A stretch of 64,000 nt of DNA from Paramoeba atlantica. Lineage: Eukaryota > Discosea. How positions within the stretch are numbered: the stretch's first letter is position 1; the number at the start of each line of letters is the position of its first letter. The stretch covers positions 1 through 64,000 of the forward strand of contig CDRNVI010000015.1 in assembly GCA_977017575.1 (NCBI GenBank), given 5' to 3'. Positions 30,693-39,478 of this stretch are shown piece by piece. The position numbers and the translations under genes are program-made. A model generated the notes under the pieces. It saw nothing but the letters and a program-made list of their open reading frames with translations, searched no databases and was not told the DNA's origin.

Positions 30693-33074
30693 ATGACCGC
30701 AGAGACTACTAAAACCGAGGTAGTGAATCCTGAAGTCATCAAGTGGATCAACGACCACCTTAAGGATGATCCCACAGATGCGGTAAGACTTGTCCGGGAA
30801 GCAGAACAAAACCCAAGAGCAGAATTCGAGGATACGAAACGCTCACCAGAAAATCCTTCTCAGTTTCCTGTACATTTATCTTCCAAAGCAAAAGAAATGA
30901 CAAATACTTTGCAAAATTTAAGAAACGCTGCTTGTAGGATACACTCGGATGCTAAAGAGTTGCTTCAGAAAGCTAAATCTGTTACCGACCCATTGTATGA
31001 TCTTGTACAGCTTCGGAAAAAAGCTCACGCTTGTTATGACCGAGAACGCAAATTGGGTGCTCTTCAAGAAGCTTTGCCGAGGTTCTACGAAATGTTGGAA
31101 ACCAAAGATTACACTTCTCTTTTTGCGGCTATTGAAAAATTGAGAATCGATAAAGTAGACATGGCACTAGATTATGTCAACACAGAGACTGAGGGGGGTT
31201 CCATAAAACACAAGATTTGCGATTTCTTTTCTCATTGTGCCTCCGAGATTGAGGAATCATTTCGTTATTGTATGCTCATCGACACGGTTCCTACAATAAA
31301 AATTCACGAAGAAGTGAGCTCACCAACTGCAATGCAGCCTACTGTAGACCAAAGCAGAGCGATAACGGATGCGATTGTGAAACATGGAAAAGCATTCTTC
31401 CGTCTTGCTGGTATATTTGGGGATGTATTTTGTTTTAAAATTGTCCAGGAATTAGTTCTTACGCATCTCGACGCGTTCAAAAAAACGAGAGAGAGCTACG
31501 ATATGTACGAAACTTCTCTTTACGAACGTATTTCGTGTCGCATTCAATGGTTTGAAATGTGGGCAGAATGTTATGAAAAACAATTGTCACAAATTTGTCC
31601 TTTGAGATGGGACGTTGTCCGGCAGATGGTCTACGAATTTGCTGCCTACCTGGAGCGGTACCTTCGAAAACAAGTTACTAAAATTCTGACCACAGCAGAA
31701 ATCAGTTCACGCGACATCGCGGATGTATCTAGATGCATTCAAAAATTTGTTACGGAATGGGAGGCTCGCAGTTCGGTTTTGCACGGTGCCTTGATTGAAG
31801 TTGCGAATCGTGTTGAGAACGCAGACCCCAAAGCCGAGTTAGCCACATACCCCCCTATTCGCAACACACTTCCTTCATTACTACATGGCTTAGAATCCTC
31901 GCTTCACCCACTTGGGGAAATATTCGTGGCCAAAGAGGAGGAGCTCTTTGCGTCTTTTATTGCAACTACTAACGAAGGATTATTGACACAAGGAACACAA
32001 GTGGCCACAACATGTTTAGTACTGTCAGACAGTTCTTGGAACTCGCCACGAATTCTGCAATCAGCGGATAATCTTGCTAAAATGTTTTTACAGTCACTCA
32101 CGGCGACGTTCGAAATAAAATTTGAAAGCTACAGCGAAGAACTCTTTCATGTTATGGACTTGAAGCTCAGCGAATACATTGCCATATTAAAAATGTTCAC
32201 CGGTAAATACTGTGCGAAGGAAGCAGGGAATATAGTCTTTGTGCTCTTGAATTCTTTTACGTTTCTTTTTAGCGTCATGCAACATTTAGAAGTTATGTTG
32301 CACAATCACGATATGAGTGCTTTTGGTAACGAACAATTATGGAAGGAAAGCACCTCGCTTTTGCCACGAACGTTTTCGAAGATTTTTGAGAAGTACACTG
32401 AGCGACGTGCATCTGCTCTCGTTCAACACTTAGAACAATTAAACAATGATAAGATGTTTTCGCAAAACATAAAAGACGGTACCCTAGGAAACAATTTTGT
32501 TCAACCGTATCGCCGATCCCTTGAAAAATTAATGACAGAGGCCCGTAGCAATCTACTCGAGACGCTCTATCGTTTTATACTTACGTCTACTGTGCGCCAA
32601 TTGACCCCTCAATTGATGAAATCAATATTAGGCATATCCAGCCTCACAGTATCGCAATACCAAAGTCTCCAACTAACTACTGAATTCCTTGAGAAGGCGT
32701 TTATTGCAATCAGCGCATTGGATTCCATGGCTTTTCTTCAAAAAGAAATAAAAAAAGAGTTTAGGCCAGTTTTCCATCTTTTGCAAATATTGAAATGCAA
32801 TACCGGTCCCGCACTAGTACAGAGTTACCTTGATCTCATTCCATTGCCTAGGCGTAGCATCTTAGAATTCAGTGCAATACTCGACACAAAATGTGCTTCA
32901 CGGATGGATCGACTTGCTGCAATCGAAATTTTGAAGCAGTTGAACGTTCACGAATCATCAGCAGAGGCGCCGACATTCATTTCTTCTGTGCGTGAAGATA
33001 CTGCTGAAGATAATGAAAGCGGTGTCTTCATCTTAGAGTCGTGTACTTTGAATCTCCAGTCTTATTTTCTCTAA
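30693..33074 (+). CDS. Tethering-complex (CATCHR)-like subunit, VPS53-like candidate
   Basis: 793 residues, mostly helix with the low-complexity-free, leucine-spaced look of GARP, COG and exocyst subunits. An N-terminal coiled coil (about 50-130) is followed by LPRFYEMLETKDYTSLFAAI and a central helical rod; the C-terminus has LEFSAILDTKCASRMDRLAA, which recalls the C-terminal helical bundle of VPS53. No membrane segment or catalytic motif is present. VPS53 is my best guess but another tethering subunit is nearly as likely; role would be retrograde vesicle capture at the Golgi. Confidence 0.6.
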   Translation: MTAETTKTEVVNPEVIKWINDHLKDDPTDAVRLVREAEQNPRAEFEDTKRSPENPSQFPVHLSSKAKEMTNTLQNLRNAACRIHSDAKELLQKAKSVTDPLYDLVQLRKKAHACYDRERKLGALQEALPRFYEMLETKDYTSLFAAIEKLRIDKVDMALDYVNTETEGGSIKHKICDFFSHCASEIEESFRYCMLIDTVPTIKIHEEVSSPTAMQPTVDQSRAITDAIVKHGKAFFRLAGIFGDVFCFKIVQELVLTHLDAFKKTRESYDMYETSLYERISCRIQWFEMWAECYEKQLSQICPLRWDVVRQMVYEFAAYLERYLRKQVTKILTTAEISSRDIADVSRCIQKFVTEWEARSSVLHGALIEVANRVENADPKAELATYPPIRNTLPSLLHGLESSLHPLGEIFVAKEEELFASFIATTNEGLLTQGTQVATTCLVLSDSSWNSPRILQSADNLAKMFLQSLTATFEIKFESYSEELFHVMDLKLSEYIAILKMFTGKYCAKEAGNIVFVLLNSFTFLFSVMQHLEVMLHNHDMSAFGNEQLWKESTSLLPRTFSKIFEKYTERRASALVQHLEQLNNDKMFSQNIKDGTLGNNFVQPYRRSLEKLMTEARSNLLETLYRFILTSTVRQLTPQLMKSILGISSLTVSQYQSLQLTTEFLEKAFIAISALDSMAFLQKEIKKEFRPVFHLLQILKCNTGPALVQSYLDLIPLPRRSILEFSAILDTKCASRMDRLAAIEILKQLNVHESSAEAPTFISSVREDTAEDNESGVFILESCTLNLQSYFL

Positions 33075-33082
33075 TTACTGTG

Positions 33083-33159
33083 ACCCCCCCCCTTTATACT
33101 TCGCTGGTCAGAACCCCCACTTTATACTTCGTTTTTTGTGTGGCCCCCCCGAAGGGGGG
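33083..33159 (+). repeat. Poly-C direct repeat and C7/G6 hairpin after stop codon
   Basis: A C-run followed by TTTATACTTCG occurs twice (33083-33103 and 33113-33131). Then C7 (33144-33150), GAA, and G6 (33154-33159) form a tight hairpin. All lie within 90 bases of the upstream stop. Confidence 0.8.
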
Positions 33160-33465
33160 ACGATTTTTTCTAATTTTTCGTAATTTTTCTAAAGTTTTTA
33201 GAAAAAAACAAGAACGTTCTAAGCCTTCCCTTCTAGAAATGGCAGGTGATATAAAAGGAAAGACAGGAAAACAGGATGAGCCGCGCCGCGAAGCACTTAT
33301 GCTTATACCATGTAATGGTAAATTTTGCGCGGATCCTATAAATTCTATGATGCATATTGATACTAAACATTAGTTAAATAGGTACTGAAAGGAGAAAAGC
33401 CTCGCTTAATAAAATAAACAACTTCGTTATTGCTAACAAGCACTACTTGCTATAACAAGTATACA
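33160..33465 (+). other. Spacer, nothing firm
   Basis: T-rich start, then a 44-codon open frame from 33239 that has no supporting feature. No convincing gene. Confidence 0.5.
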
Positions 33466-35649
33466 ATGGACAGCAGTGTACACCACCATGTTGTTCCCGA
33501 TCCGTTGTGTCTCTGTATACGAATGAAAAAGTTATACCAACACTCGACACCACATTCTCCACCTAGTCGCACTTATTTTCTACGCGTGCGCGTGGAATCT
33601 TCGCAACAATATTCATCATACCACATTGGCTGTAATCCAACTTTCGACGAAGAATTTTATTTCGTAGTGCCCGTAGAAAGCATCAAGTCGGAAGTTAATA
33701 AAAGAACTACCCAGAAAACTGATTTTACTAATATCAAGGATCTGAATTTGCATATTAAGGTGTACCACTACATAAAATATGGTGTTACCGAGGAAGTAGG
33801 TCACGTGTCATTAAGTCTGTCTGCCGATTTTCCCACAAATGCAACTGACGTTGTGCGAACACGAGCTGAGGAACATGTCCTGCGGTTGCGGCGAACCAGT
33901 ACTGCCCAAAGATTACGAGACATTTTTCGAAAGGCGAATCCTGCTTCATGGTCGGAGTTGCGAAAACGAAATCTACGCAGGCCTAGTTCACCTCTTCGTG
34001 CGATACGTCACCGAAAGGCTTTCGATGAACGCGCTAACAAATCAAATTATTCCTTTATTCGATTTACCACCGAATTCATCAAATATCGCCCAAAAACTAC
34101 ACCCATCATAGGCTATGTAACACTCAATATGGATAGAATACGATTCAAAAAATGTTTAACTGAAAAAGGCAGACACGAGCCGTTGTTTTACGCTATACTG
34201 CAATATGAAAATCACTGGTCAGTGTTTCAAAAGCGTGAAATTATGTCCGAACTTCTGTTCAAAGATAGCGTGAGTTTGGCCGTACGTGACTTAAGTTCCG
34301 ATATAAGCATCGCTTTTATCTCACTAGGGAGCAATGCTTTACATCAACGACCTGTCGGAATTTTAAGGCTCAAGCTTAATAAGTTTCGAGCAAACAAGAG
34401 ATACGAATTTACAGACGTGAATCTTGGGATTCACAACCAGGATACCCCAATAGCTGTAAGCTTTAGCATCGACATCAAACTTACAACCAGTATGTTTCGA
34501 CTGTGGGAAAGGATAAGCTGTCCCATTCGTCAATACTACGCTTCTCAGTTCTCTTTAACCGAGAAGGTACGTATTCGAGATGCAGAGTCAATATACATGC
34601 AACGGTATTTACGCACTGCTCTGGGCATTCCGTCGCACATAGCCTCTATTTTTTTCGTTAGAAACAGCTCTGTTGTTGGTTTGTTTCATACTCTACGACA
34701 AACGAAGTGTAGGTTAGCCAATGCAATAGAACCTTTCAACGCAGCGCTTACTTTCTTGCACAGGGTACAATATTGGGAACGCCCATGTTATGCTGTTCTA
34801 TTTCACATAACTTGGCCACTTATCGTGCACTATCCTGATGTTCTGCTCCCATTTCTAGTGAGTGCAATCCTGTTCGGCATTCTTCGCGGATATAAACCGT
34901 TTGAGTTGAAAATTACGGAAACAAAACAAAGGACTTGTCCTGTTGCGCATGGTAGGCATATGCTCGATGGGCCTGTGTCAAAGTTCCATGAGACAGAAAA
35001 AACGGACGTAAAAAGGAAAGGTATAAAAGCAAAAATATGGCCCTGTTTGAATCGTCTATTTTCTCCATGTAGGCGCGTGGGATCATTTCGATCGCGTTCG
35101 TCACCGATCGTTACGCCTTGTACCAATGCGTCGATCGAGACGGTGACTGATGCAAGTAGATTGCGAACCGAAACCTGGCGAATCTGTGATGACGACAATG
35201 CGAACATTGACGTTTCTGCACCTCCTGATGGAATGGACGAGGAGCAAAGCGAACCGAAAAATTCCTCAGAGCAAATAGAAGCCAGGCTTTCCGCCTTGAA
35301 GAAGCTTGAGCTCAAGTTCGGTTCAATTCGAAGAGGCCTCCGAATTACCAATGAAGGGGTTATTCAAATGTGTGAATTTGCGGAACGTCTCCATGCTCTG
35401 TTCCTGTGGGAAGATCCTCATGTTTCCACCCTCTTTGTTTTTTGTTGTATATTGGCACTTCTTTTGATGTCGCTTTTGGGGTCTCGAATGGTAGCAATAC
35501 TTGCGGGATACTATGTTTTTCGGCATCCTGCGTTTCGTGATCCATACCCGAATCGATTGGTGTCGCTATTCTATCGACTTCCCACTCGTGATGGGGACTT
35601 GCATTGTTTACGTCCTCCACTGCAGAGCAAATCATTTCATCCTCCTTGA
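33466..35649 (+). CDS. MCTP-like C2-domain transmembrane protein
   Basis: 727 residues from ATG 33466. At least two C2-like domains: the first shows YHIGCNPTFDEEFYFVVPVE and LNLHIKVYHYIKYG with GHVSLSLS; a second covers about 215-345. The C-terminal part matches the plant-type MCTP (PRT_C) region: FLHRVQYWERPCYAVLFHI, a hydrophobic hairpin FLVSAILFGILRGYKPF, a Lys-rich linker, then a second pair (FVFCCILALLLMSLLGSRMV) ending in AILAGYYVFRHPAFRD and SLFYRLPTRDGDL. Such proteins tether ER to plasma membrane. The Ca-binding Asp residues of C2 domains look largely lost, so lipid binding may be calcium-independent. Confidence 0.82.
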   Translation: MDSSVHHHVVPDPLCLCIRMKKLYQHSTPHSPPSRTYFLRVRVESSQQYSSYHIGCNPTFDEEFYFVVPVESIKSEVNKRTTQKTDFTNIKDLNLHIKVYHYIKYGVTEEVGHVSLSLSADFPTNATDVVRTRAEEHVLRLRRTSTAQRLRDIFRKANPASWSELRKRNLRRPSSPLRAIRHRKAFDERANKSNYSFIRFTTEFIKYRPKTTPIIGYVTLNMDRIRFKKCLTEKGRHEPLFYAILQYENHWSVFQKREIMSELLFKDSVSLAVRDLSSDISIAFISLGSNALHQRPVGILRLKLNKFRANKRYEFTDVNLGIHNQDTPIAVSFSIDIKLTTSMFRLWERISCPIRQYYASQFSLTEKVRIRDAESIYMQRYLRTALGIPSHIASIFFVRNSSVVGLFHTLRQTKCRLANAIEPFNAALTFLHRVQYWERPCYAVLFHITWPLIVHYPDVLLPFLVSAILFGILRGYKPFELKITETKQRTCPVAHGRHMLDGPVSKFHETEKTDVKRKGIKAKIWPCLNRLFSPCRRVGSFRSRSSPIVTPCTNASIETVTDASRLRTETWRICDDDNANIDVSAPPDGMDEEQSEPKNSSEQIEARLSALKKLELKFGSIRRGLRITNEGVIQMCEFAERLHALFLWEDPHVSTLFVFCCILALLLMSLLGSRMVAILAGYYVFRHPAFRDPYPNRLVSLFYRLPTRDGDLHCLRPPLQSKSFHPP

Positions 35650-36069
35650 ACTGCAGCACTGCAACACATACATACAGTATACAACCATGTACATATACAA
35701 ACCTGTGTCAAACACTTGTTAAACGTTTACAGACCTAGGATCAGGCGATACCTAGGCTCTACAAAACCTAGAATAAGCCGTACCTGAAAAACTTCAAGTG
35801 CTTTATCCGTTTTTGCTCATTTTTTCCTTGCACTCGACAACTCTTTTCCTTGCACACTTTCCCGTACAAAACTTTCTCGTACACTTTCCCGTACCCTGCC
35901 GCCAAAATGAGCACAAACGGATAAAATATTTCGGGCAAATTTACTGAGTGAGGAACATTGGGGGGGGGGGAGCGCAGCTCGTACGAAATGCATTTAGAAA
36001 ATCAATTCGTAACCTCTCGCTTTAATCCACTATTTTTTACTCACACACACGACTCTGACCCTTTAATTC
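35650..36069 (+). other. Spacer containing an inverted repeat
   Basis: About 420 bases. Besides the inverted repeat listed next, three CCTAG words lie at 35733-35772 and two TTTCCCGTAC words between the repeat arms. The right end is a pyrimidine-rich leader of the next gene. Confidence 0.6.
35802..35925 (+). repeat. Inverted repeat, 22-bp arms
   Basis: Arms 35802-35823 and 35904-35925 (TTTATCCGTTTTTGCTCAT and complement) match at 21 of 22 positions with an 80-base loop. Confidence 0.85.
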
Positions 36070-37276
36070 ATGTCCAAAACGTCTCACCTCAACCGTTTCC
36101 TCAACCTCCGGCACTCCCACCCCTCTTCCTACCCTCCCCCTCACCACCCCCTCTCCCCTTCCCCCCTCCAACCCCACACCCCCCCTTCCCCCCCCCTTCT
36201 CCACACCCCCTACCGCTTCCTACGCACCACCCCCTCATCCTCATCCCTAACCCCTCCCCCTCCCCCTCCCCTCAGCAGCCGTAACCCCTCCGCCTCCCTC
36301 CGTACCTCTCCCCCCTTCCCCTTCTCTCCCTCTCCCCCCCCTCCCCCCGAACACGACTTCATCTTCCCCTCCCCCTCCCCCTCCCCTCAGCAGCCGTAAC
36401 CCCTCCGCCTCCCTCCGTACCTCTCCCCCCTTCCCCTTCTCTCCCTCTCCCCCCCCTCCCCCCGAACACGACTTCATCTTCCCCTCCCCCTCCGCCTACA
36501 CGCAGCCCCATGCCCTCTACGACGGCACCGTGTACCGCGAGAGGACCCTTTCGGAAGCTCAGGAGCTCTCCCCGCTCCTGCACGAACCCGTCACGGCCCC
36601 CCGGCACGGGTCTGCTCACCCCCGCAGCTCCTCGCGTGAGCTGAAACGGGAAAGCGTGGAGGGGAGGCAGGGTGGGGCTGTGGCGTCCGATCTCCACGCC
36701 CTCCCCTCCCCCTCGGGGCTCCCTTTCGAGGATGGGCGCATGGCGGAGGGGGTGCTGGAGATGGATGTGGAGGGGCAGATTGGCGCGTGCTGGCAGGACA
36801 CCGCGACGGCCTATGGGGAGGATGTGGAGGGGCTGCTAAAGGTGCTCCAGGAGACCCAGGCGTGGGATCCCGTGGTGGTGTGCACGAAGGATAAGACCTA
36901 CGCGTTTGATTATATTGTGTTTGCGTCGTGTCACGGGGCACGGCATATTAGCTTGGTGTCGTGGGGGTTGCAGGAGGCGAATCGGTTTGTGGGGTTGGCG
37001 AGGGCGAATAAGAGGTTGAGAGATACGGAGTGGGAACCGATTCCGGTGGGACGGATCGTGGTGAATCTAATGACGGAGGAGTTTAGGAAACGGGCCCAAT
37101 TTGAGAGGAAGTGGATTTTGACGAGTTCGTGCGACCCGCTTGATTTTTGCCACAATGCGGTATGCGAAGGGCGGGGAATTGCCTCCCATGGGTTGTGGTC
37201 ACTCACCCTCAACCTACAGGACCTGGAGGACTACGAAATCGATTACTGCCGCGAAGCTTTGCTGCGCCAAAGTTAA
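36070..37276 (+). CDS. RsfS/Iojap (MALSU1)-like mitoribosome factor, interrupted by a 115-bp duplication
   Basis: ATG 36070 opens a Pro/Ser-rich segment that ends EHDFIFPSPSP. The same phase resumes after a tandem 115-bp duplication (36251-36365 copied at 36366-36480), reading EHDFIFPSPSAYTQPHALYD on through 37276. As 115 is not a multiple of three, the duplication alone puts the two halves out of frame. The C-terminal domain shows the Iojap fold: VEGLLKVLQETQAWDPVVV, FDYIVFASCHGARHISLVSW, then GRIVVNLMTEEFRKRAQFER and KWIL. Bacterial RsfS and mitochondrial MALSU1 bind uL14 on the large subunit; a mitochondrial role is inferred. An assembly error, a heterozygous allele or a real lesion could explain the break. 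Confidence 0.72.
36251..36480 (+). repeat. Two exact 115-bp tandem copies
   Basis: Copies 36251-36365 and 36366-36480 look identical; a short third start (CCCCTCCCCCTCC) follows at 36481. C-rich sequence. Confidence 0.92.
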
Positions 37277-37774
37277 TGTATACATAATCCCATATGTAAT
37301 TTGTGGGCATTGAAACTTGCTACATCATCGAAAGAATGAATTTTTTGTTCTGACACCTCCTCTTTTAGTAGCCGATGAATCGATGATTATTCCTGGCAAA
37401 AAACTATTGCATTGTTGCAAATGAAGCAGACCCGTCATCCAAAGTGCTGTCCATGTACTTCAGATTTAATGTTATAGAACGTGTTGTATTTCAACTTCCG
37501 CATGAAAAGTCATCATGAAAAAAACATGCCCGTTATTCAAGGCAGGACTTTCTCAGAACCAACGTTCCTATTGAGAAAAATCCGATCGAATGGGCTAGAT
37601 TATCCACATTCATGTTATGTCTTTAATCTCTTTCTTCCCCGATCAAAAAAGTATTCTACCAACTTTCCAAACTCCTTTTCCACCATTCTCATCCACAAAA
37701 CAATGCGTCTCTTCCCGTAGGCATACTCCCTTCCAGAACTCTCCCACGTCGTTACGGCTCTCTACTCCCCCCAC
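37277..37774 (+). other. Spacer with acceptor-like site at its right end
   Basis: About 500 bases, AT-rich on the left. CTTCCCGTAG (37711-37720) is a likely spliced-leader acceptor for the next gene. Short open frames here have no support. Confidence 0.55.
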
Positions 37775-38533
37775 ATGCCCCCCGCTACGCCTCTACCTGC
37801 ACACCAGCGTCGTGGCATTCCCACCCCTGTGGTACAACTCGGGCCCCGCACGGTGCCTCGATACGCCGGGGGGTGGATGTTTCAGTTCGCGCACATCTAC
37901 GCGCTCCACCAGGAGATGAGCCGTCCCGGGGTTCACTGGTTTCGTGCCATGGAGCTGTGGCACGTGGCCCGGGATGAGGGGGTGCCGTACAACACACAAA
38001 ACTATGCCGGCCTACTCCGCACGTGTAATCGAGACGCGCAGTGGGCACAGGCGCTGCGTGTGGTGCGACAAATGGCCCGAGAGGGGGTTTCCTATGATCA
38101 GAGTTGTGCACAGAGCGTACTGGCGGTGTGTGTGAGGGGGTTGAGGTGGGAAAACGCCTTGCAGGCTTATAACCTGTTTATGCAGAAGAAAGGGATAATG
38201 CCAGATGATATGTGTGGTGTTTCGCTTTTTCGTGCACTGCGGATAAAGTTTGAGAAGGCTTCGGATCGGGATAGGCAGGTCAAAGAACTCTGCAGTGCTG
38301 TATTGTCCATAGCCAAGCGTCATCCGCTACTGCTTCAAGTTCCGCACAGCGCCCAGGAGGCCGTATTATTACTTAAAGCGATTCCGGCATCTGATGCCCA
38401 AGAGTCGAAAAGAGACATTGCCCTTGAGTATGTACGAAGGGGCATGAAGGCGGAGAAGCTTCTCGTGGTTCAACATAACGAGGCCTTGATTGCCGAAGAG
38501 GAACTAATCGATAGAGATTACGTAGCTCCATAG
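37775..38533 (+). CDS. PPR-containing protein
   Basis: 252 residues. PPR-like units: VHWFRAMELWHVARDEGVPY, NTQNYAGLLRTCNRDAQWAQ with ALRVVRQMAREGVSYD, and SVLAVCVRGLRWENALQAYN with LFMQKKGIMPDD. The first residues (MPPATPLPAHQRRGIPTPVV) are basic and hydroxyl-poor, compatible with mitochondrial import. Kinetoplastid PPRs serve mitochondrial rRNA and mRNA. It has too few repeats to bind a long RNA alone, so a mitoribosomal or assembly-factor role is plausible. C-rich at the start, G-rich from about 37870. Confidence 0.75.
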   Translation: MPPATPLPAHQRRGIPTPVVQLGPRTVPRYAGGWMFQFAHIYALHQEMSRPGVHWFRAMELWHVARDEGVPYNTQNYAGLLRTCNRDAQWAQALRVVRQMAREGVSYDQSCAQSVLAVCVRGLRWENALQAYNLFMQKKGIMPDDMCGVSLFRALRIKFEKASDRDRQVKELCSAVLSIAKRHPLLLQVPHSAQEAVLLLKAIPASDAQESKRDIALEYVRRGMKAEKLLVVQHNEALIAEEELIDRDYVAP

Positions 38534-38725
38534 CAGTTGTACGTTTTCTATGCATTGCTGTATCAAATCTTACTCTTGTGACGGAAAGACGATAAATAAT
38601 CTACATACAGTACATATAATATTTCAAATAATTTGGGATGGTCCGTTCTCCGAAAGTTACTAAATGTACATTACGTACATTAAACTTAGCGTAAAATTAT
38701 CAATAACCTTTACAAAGCGCTGGAT

Positions 38726-39478
38726 ATGAAGACACAAACTGTTGCAGAGCGTTTCACGCGACGTGCAGGGAAGGTCAGTGGAACGATTGTACCTCAAGAA
38801 TATCGCTTGGCTAACTTCATTCGTAACGCAACGGCTGTTTGTGCCTCCTGGAACACCCACACCCCTGCTTGTGAGTGGTTCGGGGTTACGTGTAATAAAC
38901 AGAAAAAGGTTACTAATATTGACTGGAGTGAGCGGAACTGCGGAGGTGCCCCTCAATGGGATGCGTTGCCTGATACCGTCCTGGATTTAGTTTTGAACAA
39001 CAACAAATTAAGCGGCCCGCTATCCATATCACACCTTCCACCGAAACTTGAAAACATTAAGATCAGTTTCAATCATTTAAGTGGAACATTTCAATTGTCG
39101 GAGCTCTGCCCTTCCTTTCTAAAATTTGACGTTGCACACAATGACTTCACTTCGATGGTAGATTTATCGCAGTTGCCGGTAGCTATGGAAGGAGTTGACG
39201 TATCACAAAATCAATGCTACGGGGAACTTGAGCTGCGTTATCTACCAAAAACAATGATATGGCTATTTTTATCAAACAATCGCTTTACTGGTGAAGTCAT
39301 CTTGTCTGAATTACCAGAAAAATTAAAAGTCTTATTAGAAAGATACAGTTTCTGTACCTTGTTGGTACATTTTGCTAGCCCTTCCTTTCTTTTCCCGGAA
39401 ACGGGCATATTCTTACTTTTAAATGCCCGTTTCCGGCTGACGGCTAGCTGGAACTGTCCCTCTTTGTCGCGGAAGTAG
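38726..39478 (+). CDS. LRR protein cut short by a spliced-leader-like sequence
   Basis: LRR family member with the full cap (VPQEYRLANFIRNATAVCAS, NTHTPACEWFGVTCNKQ) and about six repeats up to LPEKLKVLL (near 39337). From 39339 on, the frame runs into sequence that matches the SL-RNA-like copy at 63418 and not other LRR genes, adding about 45 unrelated residues to a TAG-type stop at 39476-39478. The expected last repeat is missing. It is thus a chimaeric, C-terminally truncated member; still possibly expressed. Confidence 0.72.
   Translation: MKTQTVAERFTRRAGKVSGTIVPQEYRLANFIRNATAVCASWNTHTPACEWFGVTCNKQKKVTNIDWSERNCGGAPQWDALPDTVLDLVLNNNKLSGPLSISHLPPKLENIKISFNHLSGTFQLSELCPSFLKFDVAHNDFTSMVDLSQLPVAMEGVDVSQNQCYGELELRYLPKTMIWLFLSNNRFTGEVILSELPEKLKVLLERYSFCTLLVHFASPSFLFPETGIFLLLNARFRLTASWNCPSLSRK
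39339..39437 (+). ncRNA. Spliced-leader-RNA-like sequence, copy A (probable relic)
   Basis: GATACAGTTTCTGTAC followed by CTTGTTG then GTAC reproduces, as I remember it, the 3' part of the kinetoplastid mini-exon and its GT splice donor (T. cruzi: same 16 bases, then TATATTG|GTAT). TGTACC and GGTACA can pair, as in SL stem-loop I. Downstream a 14-bp perfect stem (39395-39408 with 39423-39436) and an outer GCTAGCC/GGCTAGC pair (39374-39380, 39442-39448) follow. The usual 5' AACTAAC start is absent, so this is likely a truncated copy lying inside an LRR gene. Confidence 0.5.

Noticed and set aside
33239-33373. 44-codon open frame (MAGDIKGKTGKQDEP)
   Set aside because: Too short, no acceptor-linked start and no recognisable feature.
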